A DNA stretch of 14,009 nucleotides from the NCBI GenBank assembly GCA_025963815.1, contig JAOQAA010000018.1, forward strand, positions 1 through 14,009, read 5' to 3'. The notes under the pieces were generated by a model. It worked only from the letters and a program-made list of their open reading frames with translations. It did no database searches and was not told the origin of the DNA. Below, one piece after another: positions 1 through 7,975 of the stretch (position 1 is its first letter; every line of letters starts with the position of its first letter). The translations under genes and the position numbers were made by a program. The DNA comes from Capsulimonas sp. Lineage in GTDB: Bacteria; Armatimonadota; Armatimonadia; Armatimonadales; Capsulimonadaceae.

Positions 1-2
1 GC

Positions 3-191
3 CTCCTGGGCGCCGTGGAGCACCTGCGCCGGACGGACCAGACCCTGCGTGCATCTATCATCGGGCGCATCTTCAGTCCCTATGTCGAACGCGCCCAGAC
101 GGCGCTTGGCGAGGAAAAGTTCGCAAAAGAGCAAGCAGTAGGGGCCGGAATGACTTTGGACGAAGCGCTGGCGTATGGGCTAGCGAAGTAA
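3..191 (+). CDS. C-terminal end of a MalT/AfsR-type ATPase transcriptional regulator (partial)
   Basis: The reading frame enters from the left edge and ends at TAA 189-191, giving 62 residues. It contains LLGAVEHLRR near the start, ALGEEKFA in the middle and MTLDEALAYGLAK at the end. This ending (an 'ALGEE-F...G..(M/L)(S/T)L(D/E)EA-AYAL' pattern) is what I know from the last helical repeats of large AfsR/LuxR-like regulators that join an NB-ARC/AAA ATPase to TPR-like helices. In those proteins the helices sense or bind partners and a separate domain binds DNA. The ATPase and DNA-binding parts lie outside the window, so the exact subclass (LuxR, SARP or winged helix) cannot be told. A strong intrinsic terminator follows 42 bases after the stop, so this is the last gene of its transcript. 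Confidence 0.72.
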   Translation, partial: LLGAVEHLRRTDQTLRASIIGRIFSPYVERAQTALGEEKFAKEQAVGAGMTLDEALAYGLAK

Positions 192-232
192 ATTTCATTC
201 TCAGCGCCGGGCAAAACAAAATAGGAATCTCC

Positions 233-265
233 ATCGGAAGAATAAAAATTCTTCCGATTTTTTTT
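233..265 (+). terminator. Intrinsic terminator after the regulator gene
   Basis: An 11-bp perfect stem (233-243 with 248-258, centred on CGGAAG/CTTCCG) closes a 4-base AAAA loop. It runs straight into eight Ts at 258-265. This is a textbook Rho-independent terminator for + strand transcription and insulates the cupin gene downstream. Confidence 0.93.
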
Positions 266-278
266 GTGTTTGCGCCAA

Positions 279-309
279 GTACACGCTTCCGTACACGCTA
301 TGTACACGA
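279..309 (+). promoter_or_regulatory. Three phased GTACACG direct repeats upstream of the cupin gene
   Basis: GTACACG occurs at 279-285, 291-297 and 302-308, a spacing of 12 and 11 bases, so roughly one helical turn per copy. A looser copy (TACACGA) lies at 382-388 just before the cupin start. Same-face repeats between a terminator and a start codon suggest binding sites for a regulator. No convincing -35/-10 pair can be placed beside them, so the assignment is inference. Confidence 0.4.
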
Positions 310-402
310 CGCCCTTGTATGATGGGGCTGTCAGCGGCTTGGAGCGAGGGGTGAAATCCTCCCCAGAGACGCGATAACCCATACACGATAAGGACAAATC
401 AC

Positions 403-921
403 ATGAACAACATAGCTGACAGTATGGTCGAGACCGACGCTTCGCTGGGCGCTTATATGATCCCAAGCGGAATGGGACCGTTTTTCGACATGGGCGATCA
501 TCGCGGACGCTTGAAGGTCGGCGCGGACGCCACTGCGGGGGCATTCATCTTCGCCGAAGTTCATGCGGATCAGGGCGGCGGAGTTCCTCCGCATATCCAT
601 AGCCGTGAGGATGAGACGTTTTATATTTTAGAAGGACGCTTCGCGTTCCAGATCGGCGATGAGACGGTGATCGCCAATGTCGGTGATACGGTATTTGCCC
701 CGCGCCGCGTGGCCCACGCATGGTTCTGCGTCAGCCCGGGCGGCGGCCGCGCCACCATGCTGATCACGCCGGGACGTAACTTCGAGGAATTTGTGACGGC
801 GATGGCTCAATACGGCTTTGTTCCCAAGGAAGCGATGTCCGGTCCAGACGCCGCAAGCTTTGTACGTCTGGCCGCGCGTCACGGCATTGAAATGCTGCCG
901 CACGCGCTGCGCGATAAATAA
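403..921 (+). CDS. Cupin-domain protein
   Basis: A 172-residue single-domain cupin. The first cupin motif is at residues 59-78, with the metal-ligand set H64-x-H66-(4)-E71 followed by the G78 turn. The second is near 94-107, G-D-T-V-F-A-P with H105 as the likely fourth ligand. All four usual metal-binding residues are therefore present, so it probably binds a divalent metal in the beta-barrel. The substrate cannot be read from sequence: the family includes dioxygenases, isomerases and small sensory proteins. There is no signal peptide, so it should be cytoplasmic. The start follows a modest AAGGA. The next gene begins 34 bases later on the same strand and may be co-transcribed. The last 45 residues lie past the barrel and are helical in character. 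Confidence 0.85.
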   Translation: MNNIADSMVETDASLGAYMIPSGMGPFFDMGDHRGRLKVGADATAGAFIFAEVHADQGGGVPPHIHSREDETFYILEGRFAFQIGDETVIANVGDTVFAPRRVAHAWFCVSPGGGRATMLITPGRNFEEFVTAMAQYGFVPKEAMSGPDAASFVRLAARHGIEMLPHALRDK

Positions 922-955
922 ACACAGATTAAATACGGATCAAAGGAGATCGAAA

Positions 956-1951
956 ATGAAAAGAATACATGCGGTGCTGCTTGTATTGCTGATTGGGGGT
1001 TTGACGCGCGATGTCCCTTTGACGCCGGCGCGCGCCGAGACCGTGCAGGAAACGGACATGGCGCCAGCGCGAACGTCACAGCTGGCGAAGGTCAAGCTTC
1101 CGGACGGCGCGCGCCGCTCCACGGACAAAGACAACCTCGCCGCGTTCGAGACGGCTCTGCGCAAAGTCGCGCAGAGCAGCGGCGTGCGCCTGGGCAAAGT
1201 GGAGGTGCTGGTGTGGCCCGCGGAGGCCACACCGATCCAGGACATGCCGTCCAGTCTCAAGGAGGCTGGATACGCTTACACAGCCCAGCCCTCGTTCGAC
1301 GCGGCTCCCGGTCGGATTACGCCATTTGGAGCGATCCCGAGCGATAAGAACAACGCCTTGATGGGCATGTGGATCGAGACCGACACTAAAAACGTGCTCC
1401 TCGCATGGACTGTGTGCCGGACAGATGTCGCGGCGGACAAAAACGAGATCAGCGATGTCGATGTCCTTCCGGTCCGCCGGACGGAGCAAACTGTCCGGGA
1501 AGTCTCAGCCAGCGCTGGTGCGGCCAAAGCGTCCGCCCCGGCGTCCCTGATGGGTTCCTGGAGCTGGACCACGATCGGCGGTGTGAACTACCAGAACTCG
1601 GTCACGGGACAGCTGGCGTCGCCGAGCGGCATGTCGGCCAAGTTCACGTTCACCAAAGATGGACGCTACAAGTACTTTTTCTACATCCATCAGCGCACGG
1701 ACAACCTCGTCACTGAGTCGACGACGACCGAGGAAGGCGGGGCCACAATCGGCGCCGATGGAACGATGACCCTGAAGCCGTCACACGGTCACTACAAGGG
1801 AAATACCGGCAGCCATCTGATAGACCGCGAAATGACGGCGGACGAGCGCAAAACACGAACCTTTCGTTGGGAGTGGCGCACTGAAGACGGAGCGCGCAAG
1901 CTTTATCTTGGTCCGGATGCGTCGAGCCTGCGCCGATTTCAGCGCGATTAA
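956..1951 (+). CDS. Secreted protein of unknown function with a lipocalin-like C-terminal region
   Basis: 331 residues. ATG 956 was chosen because AAAGGAG sits at optimal distance just before it, and because the protein then opens with a basic MKR, a hydrophobic stretch (HAVLLVLLIGGL) and a likely signal-peptidase site after ARA at about residue 27. Residues 40-175 form one region, containing the single Cys of the mature protein (about C154). A low-complexity Ala/Ser linker (about 182-197) leads to a second region starting MGSWSW, rich in aromatic beta-strand patterns (KFTFTKDGRYKYFFY). That second part resembles small lipocalin-like 'GxW' barrels, but I do not recognise a named family. It is probably exported to the envelope or outside. 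It lies 34 bases after the cupin gene and is closed by the long hairpin at 1969-2022. Confidence 0.8.
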   Translation: MKRIHAVLLVLLIGGLTRDVPLTPARAETVQETDMAPARTSQLAKVKLPDGARRSTDKDNLAAFETALRKVAQSSGVRLGKVEVLVWPAEATPIQDMPSSLKEAGYAYTAQPSFDAAPGRITPFGAIPSDKNNALMGMWIETDTKNVLLAWTVCRTDVAADKNEISDVDVLPVRRTEQTVREVSASAGAAKASAPASLMGSWSWTTIGGVNYQNSVTGQLASPSGMSAKFTFTKDGRYKYFFYIHQRTDNLVTESTTTEEGGATIGADGTMTLKPSHGHYKGNTGSHLIDREMTADERKTRTFRWEWRTEDGARKLYLGPDASSLRRFQRD

Positions 1952-1968
1952 CTCTCGCCGCTGAAACA

Positions 1969-2022
1969 AAAACAGCCTCCTCCCGAGCATTCAATGCCGA
2001 ATGTTCGGGAGGAGGCTGTTTT
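1969..2022. terminator. Bidirectional terminator between converging genes
   Basis: A 22-bp inverted repeat (1969-1990 with 2001-2022) has one G-T wobble and a 10-base loop. Its core is CAGCCTCCTCCCGA. T-rich tails follow on both strands: TTTT on + and TTTTTG on -. It lies between the stop of the secreted-protein gene (1951) and the stop of the converging TPR gene (2046), the expected place for a shared terminator. Confidence 0.9.
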
Positions 2023-2045
2023 GAGTGGCTGTCTGGGGCGCTGCG

Positions 2046-4058
2046 TCAATCCTGCTTTTTGCGTCGCGTGCGTTTGGGTTTGGAGATCAGCTGCTCTACA
2101 GACGTTAACAGTGTTTTGTGCGCCAGACGCTCCCGATGCCGCAGCATGGGATTGCCTGGGGAAACTTGCTCCACCATGTCGAGCAGCTTTTCCGCTCCCG
2201 GCAGATCATCTTCCTGAAACGCAATTTCCACCTGAGCTCCGCACAGCGCAACAAGCTCCGTGATGTGCAGCTTGCGCTGCGTAAGCAGCGGCTGTATCAG
2301 GTCATGTGCTCGGACGATATCGCCTTCACGAGCGTACATGGCGGCGAGATTGCAGCGTCCGAAAAAGTAGTCTGGGGCGAGCCGAAAGATCTCCTCCAGC
2401 ATCTCACGCGCTTCCGCCGAACGCCCCTGACCCATCATCGCCGAGGCAAGATTGTTGCGGATCGAATAGCTTTCCGGCGCTAACGTCATGGCGCGCCGCA
2501 GCGTTTGCTCCGCTTCCTCCATCCGCCCCTCTCTCAGGACTACCGTTCCTTGCTCCAGCAATTTCTGAGCGTTTGAGGGAAGTCTTTCAGGGGTGGGCTC
2601 ATCCCTAATCTCGTAACCGAAGTGCTCAATCTCTTTTTGTTCGCCTCGTACCCAGAATTTTACAGGTCCGGCGCTGCTCGGATCCATCTCACGGACAATC
2701 GACAGCGCTTCCATGCGCAGCGCATCGGAGCCGCGCTTGCTGAGCGCGAAATCTTTGACCGCTCCAATCAATCCAGAGTCCCCTGTGTGATGGGCGATGG
2801 TGAGGAAGAGGCCGATCGTGTCTTCGTCGCAGTTTGCGAGGATGATCGGTGCGAACATCGTGATCTCCGGGAACTGGCGGAGCAGCTTCCGATAAATGGA
2901 TTGCTGTCGTTCAGGAATGGGATCTTCATCGTCTTCTTCGGTCGCTTTCACCAAGGCGGCCATGGTTGGAGGGCGCAGAAATTGGTAGAGATGGAACACG
3001 ATGGGGCCATGTCGCTCGCCGGGAAGCAAATCCAGGTCTTCGAGATTGGCCTCATAGAGGGAGATATCCGGCGCCAACGCCTGGGCCTGCCGCCAGAATC
3101 GGCGCGCCGTGGTTCGCCGATCCACGTGATAGGCGGCGCACGCCGCGTAGTGCAGCACGGTGGCCGTCGTCCATGGACTCTCGTCCATGTTCGGTTCCTG
3201 CTTCTGAACGCTTAAAACGCCGTTGTAATCACCATAAACTGAAAGCGCCTCAGCCATTTTCAGGCGGCGCGTGGCGGCGGGAGCCTTGCTGTTCTTCATG
3301 CGCTCCACATATGGAGCCGCTTCCGCGCGCCGCCCCTGAAGGCAATGAAACGTAATCAGATTCGCCAGCGCATGGATACCGTTCGGCTCGATTTCCAGGG
3401 CCTCTTTGGCTGCGGCAATCGCTTTCTCATACTCCCCTTCGCAGGCGAAAACAAGAGCCATGTTGTTTGCTGCGGGAGAAAAGTTTGGATACCGAGCGCG
3501 GAGCGTCTGCGCCGCCCGCCGGGCCGCCGGATAGTCCCCTTGCGCCAGCAGCATTTGCGATTCTTCATGCAGAAGCAGGATGTCCAGGTTTTCCGGATAG
3601 CGAAGGCCGAATTCATCCAGCATCTCGATGACGAACTTGCGGACCATATCGATCTCTGATCGCGATTTTGGTGTATTTAACTCGGGAAATCGTTCGGCGA
3701 TTTCCTCAAAAGCTCGCAGTGCGAGGGCGGGGCGCCCGTTGGCGGCATGCGCCATCGCCAGAGTAATGAGAATCTCGCGATCGCGCGGCTTCAATCGATG
3801 GAGTTTCAAGGCGGCGCGTTCCGCCACAGCGTATTCCATGACGGACGAAGCGGTTTCGGCCAGCATCTCCAGCACCATTTCGTCGTGGGGAGCTAGCTGC
3901 TCCATTTCCAGAAGCATGACATAGGCTTCGTAATAAGCCTCATTCTCCATGGATTTCATGACAGCGGCAAACATTGCAGGGGGAATTGCAGAGCGAACAC
4001 GCGATTGAGCGACGCCCAGGATCGGGCGCGCCCCTGGCGATCTTTTATGTTTACTCAC
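2046..4058 (-). CDS. Large tetratricopeptide-repeat protein
   Basis: 670 residues, no signal peptide or membrane segment, so cytoplasmic. TPR-like helix pairs can be seen at roughly residues 40-125, 157-260, 295-330 and 495-635. Good repeat signatures are GDYPAARRAA, GEYEKAIAAAKEALEIEPN and GRMEEAEQTLRRAMTLAPES. The middle (about 370-465) is more diverged and starts with an acidic patch (EEDDEDP). The C-terminus is a basic tail (KPKRTRRKKQD) that could contact nucleic acid or acidic proteins. The start is GTG (4058), overlapping the phosphatase stop by four bases (GTGA), with AAAGGA upstream. It is the third gene of the aldolase operon. TPR proteins are scaffolds, and no enzymatic role is implied. 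The partner is unknown. Confidence 0.85.
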   Translation of the reverse strand: MSKHKRSPGARPILGVAQSRVRSAIPPAMFAAVMKSMENEAYYEAYVMLLEMEQLAPHDEMVLEMLAETASSVMEYAVAERAALKLHRLKPRDREILITLAMAHAANGRPALALRAFEEIAERFPELNTPKSRSEIDMVRKFVIEMLDEFGLRYPENLDILLLHEESQMLLAQGDYPAARRAAQTLRARYPNFSPAANNMALVFACEGEYEKAIAAAKEALEIEPNGIHALANLITFHCLQGRRAEAAPYVERMKNSKAPAATRRLKMAEALSVYGDYNGVLSVQKQEPNMDESPWTTATVLHYAACAAYHVDRRTTARRFWRQAQALAPDISLYEANLEDLDLLPGERHGPIVFHLYQFLRPPTMAALVKATEEDDEDPIPERQQSIYRKLLRQFPEITMFAPIILANCDEDTIGLFLTIAHHTGDSGLIGAVKDFALSKRGSDALRMEALSIVREMDPSSAGPVKFWVRGEQKEIEHFGYEIRDEPTPERLPSNAQKLLEQGTVVLREGRMEEAEQTLRRAMTLAPESYSIRNNLASAMMGQGRSAEAREMLEEIFRLAPDYFFGRCNLAAMYAREGDIVRAHDLIQPLLTQRKLHITELVALCGAQVEIAFQEDDLPGAEKLLDMVEQVSPGNPMLRHRERLAHKTLLTSVEQLISKPKRTRRKKQD

Positions 4059-4678
4059 GAGCGAATCATCCTTTGATTGTATTCTTGTGTGTGCCGGTCG
4101 TCGTTCCAGAGTCGGATCGCTGGCTCATTGCGGTTGTGTTCGTATCCCAGAATACTCAGCGACGCCGTGGTGAGCACGAACAGGCGCGCTTCGATCGGGG
4201 GCAGGTTCAGCCAGCGCGCGGCGAGAAAGCGGAGGAAGTGTCCGTGGCTGAAGACCAGGACATTTCCGTCAATGGCTCGCAGGGCGGCGACGACCCGGTC
4301 GGCGCGGGCGCTGATTTCCTCAATCGATTCACCGCCCGGGAAACCGTCGCGAAACGAGCGCCAGTCGGGGCGTTCTTTTCGGATGTCCACCGTCCGCAAT
4401 CCCTCATAATCGCCGTACGACCACTCCACAAGATCGGGGTCGGGCTGGGCGAGGCCGCCGAACCCGGCGAGATCGCATGTCTGCCGCGCGCGGATCAGCG
4501 GGCTGGTGAGGACGGCGTCGAATTTGAGGCCATCAAGCCGCTTGCCCAGGCTCTGCGCGTTGCGCCGGCCGCGATCGGTCAAGGGGATGTCGGTCAAACC
4601 TGTATGCTGTCCGGTAATCGCCCATTCGGTTTCCCCGTGGCGGGCTAAGTAAATGCGGGGCAGGGCGTCGTCGCTCAA
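4055..4678 (-). CDS. Histidine phosphatase (phosphoglycerate mutase superfamily), possible sedoheptulose-bisphosphatase
   Basis: 207 residues. The catalytic RHGETEW places the phosphorylated His at 14. R63 in the LIRARQT segment, E85 in EWSYGDYEG and H145 in FSHGHF complete the usual active site. The segments GQHTGLTDIPLT, RARQTCDL, EWSYGDYEG, WRSFRDG and FSHGHFLRFLAARW resemble, from memory, the yeast SHB17 subgroup, which hydrolyses sedoheptulose 1,7-bisphosphate. They fit it better than true cofactor-dependent mutases. The start is TTG 4678: AGGAG lies 7 bases upstream, and the TTGA overlap with the aldolase stop makes translational coupling likely. A longer open frame continues upstream inside the aldolase gene but looks like a shadow. 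A general sugar-phosphate or nucleotide phosphatase remains possible. Confidence 0.85.
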   Translation of the reverse strand: MSDDALPRIYLARHGETEWAITGQHTGLTDIPLTDRGRRNAQSLGKRLDGLKFDAVLTSPLIRARQTCDLAGFGGLAQPDPDLVEWSYGDYEGLRTVDIRKERPDWRSFRDGFPGGESIEEISARADRVVAALRAIDGNVLVFSHGHFLRFLAARWLNLPPIEARLFVLTTASLSILGYEHNRNEPAIRLWNDDRHTQEYNQRMIRS

Positions 4679-5727
4679 AATTGTTCTCCTGGGGTGGCGG
4701 GGTCGGTGGATGTTTCCATATCGGGGTGGTATTCGCCTAGGCGCGCGGCGCGGCTGCATTGGGCGCGATGAAGCAGCGCCGCCTGCGCCGCTGGGATGTT
4801 TTCGTCCCGTCCTGCCCAAATCTCCAGCGCTGGCTGCTGAATGGCGCGGGAGAAGGAGAATGTCAGCGCCCACGGCATGCGCTCTTTGAACCGCACGTTC
4901 ATGGCGTTCAAACGCTCCGCCGCCAGCTCGCTCGGCTGTCCTCCCGAGAGAAACGCGATGCCGGGAACTGCGGCGGGCACGGTCCGCAGGAAGCATGACA
5001 CGGTCGCGTCGGCGACCTCCTCCACAGGGTTTTGAACCGGGCAGTCCAGGCCGGGAAGGATCATATTCGGCTTCAGGATCATTCCCTCCAGCGCCACGCG
5101 CTGCCGGATCAGCACATCGAACACAACGTTCAGCGTGCGCTCCGTCACTTCGGCGCACTGCTCCAGCGTATGGCTTCCCTCCATGAGCACTTCCGGCTCT
5201 ACAATCGGGACCAAGCCGGCTTCCTGGCAGAGCGCGGCGTAACGCGCCAGCGCGTCGGCGTTCGCGGCAATGCACCCATCGCTCGGAATACCGTCGCCAA
5301 TCGTGATCACGGCGCGCCATTTGGCGAAGCGCAATCCGAGCCCGGTGTACTCCGCAAGGCGCTCGCGCAGACCGTCCAGGCCCTCGGTAATTTTTTCGCC
5401 GGGATGCGCCGCCATCTCTTTCGCGCCGGCGTCCACTTTGATACCGGGAATGATGCCCGCTTGTATGATCGCCTCAACAAATGGGCGTTCGTCTTTAGTC
5501 TTCTGGCGAACCGTCTCATCGTAAAGAATCGCGCCGCTGATATTTTTGCCCAGCTCCGGCGTCGTCACGATCAAGTCGCGATACGCTCGCCGCGCATCTT
5601 CGGTCTGAGGAACGCCAAGCGGAGCGAAGCGCTTGTTTGCCGTGCCGGTGCTTTCGTCCATTGCGAGGAGGCCTTTGCCGTCCGCCAGCAATGCTCGCGC
5701 CGTTGCTTCGAGTTTTTGTAGATTCAT
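4675..5727 (-). CDS. Class I fructose-bisphosphate aldolase
   Basis: 350 residues, the usual length for animal-type class I aldolases. It reversibly joins dihydroxyacetone phosphate and glyceraldehyde 3-phosphate to fructose 1,6-bisphosphate, and can use erythrose 4-phosphate to form sedoheptulose bisphosphate. Hallmarks in order are GLLAMDES (Asp of the active site, about residue 24), GIKVDAG (Lys), FAKWRAV (Lys), VEPEVL (catalytic Glu), LKPNMI (Schiff-base Lys) and FLSGGQ (phosphate-binding). All are intact. No metal is needed, unlike class II enzymes. The start ATG 5727 has AGGTG upstream. It is the first gene of a three-gene operon, and its stop overlaps the start of the phosphatase by four bases. 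The C-terminal Tyr typical of animal enzymes is absent: this one ends GEQF. Confidence 0.96.
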   Translation of the reverse strand: MNLQKLEATARALLADGKGLLAMDESTGTANKRFAPLGVPQTEDARRAYRDLIVTTPELGKNISGAILYDETVRQKTKDERPFVEAIIQAGIIPGIKVDAGAKEMAAHPGEKITEGLDGLRERLAEYTGLGLRFAKWRAVITIGDGIPSDGCIAANADALARYAALCQEAGLVPIVEPEVLMEGSHTLEQCAEVTERTLNVVFDVLIRQRVALEGMILKPNMILPGLDCPVQNPVEEVADATVSCFLRTVPAAVPGIAFLSGGQPSELAAERLNAMNVRFKERMPWALTFSFSRAIQQPALEIWAGRDENIPAAQAALLHRAQCSRAARLGEYHPDMETSTDPATPGEQF

Positions 5728-5825
5728 GGGACACCTGGATGGTCGCGCGTCTGCGCATTACCAAGGCTAGTGTACCCATACGCCGATGTTTTTGCGGGAT
5801 AATTGGACAGAGGAAGCTTCACGCC

Positions 5826-7970
5826 TCAGTGTTTTGAAGGAAGTCGCTGAGGCGGCGCCTGCGGGGTCAGCACGAAGGCGTGGGGGACGCCGCCAATCAG
5901 ACCTTTGCCGACGATCTGGCCGGAGTTATTGACGCCGTCGGCGCACTGGAGGGTCCATTGCGGGGCGTTGGTCACGACGGTGTTCAGGTCCACCACGCGG
6001 CCGCTGGTCCAGAGGACGGCGCGGGGTGGGGTGGTGTCGGCGTCGGATCCTGAGCGTCCGACGGCGTCGCCGGCGTCGTTGATCGCGCGGGCTTCGCTGT
6101 TATCGTGGCCGGGCAGGGTTCCCAGGTCAACCGCCTGCTCGTTGTCCCAGAGGCAGGCGTGGTTCACTCCTTCGTCCGTGGCGGAGTAGCCAACAGACTG
6201 GCCGCTCTGGTTGACGGCGCAGGCGAGGCTGTTGTCGCCGCCGAGCGTGCCAAGGTCCTGCATCACGCCGTCGCGCCACAGGAAGGCGTGGGTGGGACGG
6301 GTGAAGCCATGCGTCGTTCGCTCCAAGTACGTGCGTGCGAGGTCTGCTTTGCCGACAACCAGACCATTGTCGTTCACATCGTAGGCAGTGCTGTGATCGC
6401 CGCCGAGCGTGCCGAGCATGCGCGTTTGCCCATCCGCGCGGAGGAACGCCTGGGTCATCAATCCGCCCTGCGCGTCATGCCCACCCGTGCGGATGCCGCC
6501 GACGATCCAGCCGAGGTCATTGACGCCGTGCGGTTCGTTGAAACGATATTTGGATGGCAGCGCGGGCGATTTTGCGCCGTCCTGCCAGAGCAGCGTGTGC
6601 GGGTAGTTGTCGTAGTTGTAATATGTGGCGGCGACGGTTCCGGAGTTGTTGATCGCCAGCGCCGCTCCGTAATGGTAGCGCCCGATGGCGCCGATGGGCG
6701 TCTCATGGCCGTTGTCCCAAAGCAGAGCGCGTTCATCGCGCGCCCCGGCCACCTGGCCCCGATCGTTGATGGCGAACCGAATGGACGCCGATGCGCCGAC
6801 GGGGCCAAGATCCTGCAAAACGTAGTGAAGCGGCGCGGCCATGTCGTCCGGCTTGAGATGCGTCATCGCCAGCGTGCGCGCCGTCACATGCAGCGGCAGC
6901 GCCGCGCACATGCCTGCGCCGCAGAGCGCCGCCGCCGCGAGGCGGGTGTGGGCGCGTGAGGTGTCCCATCCCGGACGCGCGACATGGAGCAGACGGCGTT
7001 TGGCGGCATGGTAAGCCGGACTGATCCCGAGCGCGCCGCTGGGCGCCGCCGCGCCATTCGCCATCACTTTGAGCAGCAGGCGCGCGTACTGCACAGCGTC
7101 GAGCTGGGTCGCCGCGATCGCGGCGGCGTCGCAGGCTTCCTCCCGGGTCGCGGCGTACTCACGCGCCGCCAGCCATGCCAGTGGGTGAAAGAACAAGAGC
7201 ATTCGCGCCAGGGCGGGAACAGCCCCAAGCGCCAGGTCGAACCGCCGCAGGTGCGCGATTTCGTGCGCCAGCGCCATGCGCCGCTCCGGCTCGGAAAGTT
7301 TTTCGGAGAAGGTAGAGGGCGCGATCAGCACAGGGCGCCAAAGACCGGCGACAAATGGCGATCCCGTCTCCAAGGACACCCGCACGGCGATCTCGGTCCG
7401 ATATCCCATCTGCGCCGCGATCCGGGCTGTTTCTTCGCGCAGGGCGTCCGGCGCATCCGTCTCGGCCCGACGCATGGCGTCGCGCACGCGCCACCAGCCG
7501 CAGGCGTTCCAAACGAGCATCGCCATCGAGCCGACGGCCCACGCCGCGAACAGCGCCAGCGGCAGCCAGGACGAGGGAGCAGCGGGAAGGGGAGCTACGA
7601 CGCCGACGGGAACTGGAGAAGTGATGGGCGTCGTCGCTGGCGTCGGCGTGACGGCTGGGGCCGGCTTGGCGTCGTAAGAAGGCCGCACCGGCTGGAACAG
7701 CTTGGCGATCGGCGCGGCGGCGCGGGGAGCGTGGGTTCCACGGGGCAGCAGCGGCACGGCGACGCCGCCGGCGAAGCAGAGGCTGATGAGGAGCTTTGCG
7801 CTCGCCAGCCACCAGAGCCAGCAGCGTACATGGGCGGGGATGCGCGGCGCGACGCGGCATAAGGCCCAGACGGCGAGGATCAGCACGCCGCCCTGTACGG
7901 AGGCGCGCAGCATCGTGGAGGCCCAGAGTTCCATTGCGGGAATGAAATGTGAGATCCCGTCGCCGCCCAT
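5826..7970 (-). CDS. BlaR1-like M56 membrane metalloprotease fused to seven HAF repeats
   Basis: 714 residues. Membrane segments are near 25-42, 50-76, 134-158 and 344-364. The zinc protease motif HEIAH is at 236-240, and EEACD at 277-281 supplies the third ligand. This matches the four-helix BlaR1/MecR1 plan, in which the cytoplasmic peptidase cleaves a BlaI-type repressor. A Pro/Thr-rich loop (about 90-130) lies between helices 2 and 3, predicted outside. After helix 4 there is no penicillin-binding domain. Residues 380-704 hold seven HAF-type units, each with a core like VNxxGxxVG (near 400, 440, 483, 532, 586, 630 and 680) and an ending like AFLWRDG. Seven such units suggest a seven-bladed propeller as the outer sensor. 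The start lies 5 bases after the blaI stop, with AAAGGG as ribosome binding site. Beta-lactam sensing is unlikely. Confidence 0.9.
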   Translation of the reverse strand: MGGDGISHFIPAMELWASTMLRASVQGGVLILAVWALCRVAPRIPAHVRCWLWWLASAKLLISLCFAGGVAVPLLPRGTHAPRAAAPIAKLFQPVRPSYDAKPAPAVTPTPATTPITSPVPVGVVAPLPAAPSSWLPLALFAAWAVGSMAMLVWNACGWWRVRDAMRRAETDAPDALREETARIAAQMGYRTEIAVRVSLETGSPFVAGLWRPVLIAPSTFSEKLSEPERRMALAHEIAHLRRFDLALGAVPALARMLLFFHPLAWLAAREYAATREEACDAAAIAATQLDAVQYARLLLKVMANGAAAPSGALGISPAYHAAKRRLLHVARPGWDTSRAHTRLAAAALCGAGMCAALPLHVTARTLAMTHLKPDDMAAPLHYVLQDLGPVGASASIRFAINDRGQVAGARDERALLWDNGHETPIGAIGRYHYGAALAINNSGTVAATYYNYDNYPHTLLWQDGAKSPALPSKYRFNEPHGVNDLGWIVGGIRTGGHDAQGGLMTQAFLRADGQTRMLGTLGGDHSTAYDVNDNGLVVGKADLARTYLERTTHGFTRPTHAFLWRDGVMQDLGTLGGDNSLACAVNQSGQSVGYSATDEGVNHACLWDNEQAVDLGTLPGHDNSEARAINDAGDAVGRSGSDADTTPPRAVLWTSGRVVDLNTVVTNAPQWTLQCADGVNNSGQIVGKGLIGGVPHAFVLTPQAPPQRLPSKH

Positions 7971-7975
7971 GGCGT

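Noticed and set aside
325..402. Possible riboswitch in the cupin leader (GGGG...CCCC and AGAGACGCGATAACCC)
   Set aside because: No conserved TPP, cobalamin, SAM, glycine or similar core could be matched, and the only stem is four base pairs.
4679..5320. Upstream extension of the histidine phosphatase frame inside the aldolase gene
   Set aside because: The extension is Arg/Gly/Ala-rich shadow sequence antiphase to a well-conserved aldolase, and a TTG with AGGAG marks the true start.
5740..5825. Promoter for the aldolase operon (TACACT as -10)
   Set aside because: No acceptable -35 box at 16-18 bases could be found, so the site was not annotated.
6100..7900. Long open frames on the plus strand opposite the blaR1-like gene
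   Set aside because: They are shadows in GC-rich sequence; the minus strand has clear domain structure and operon context.
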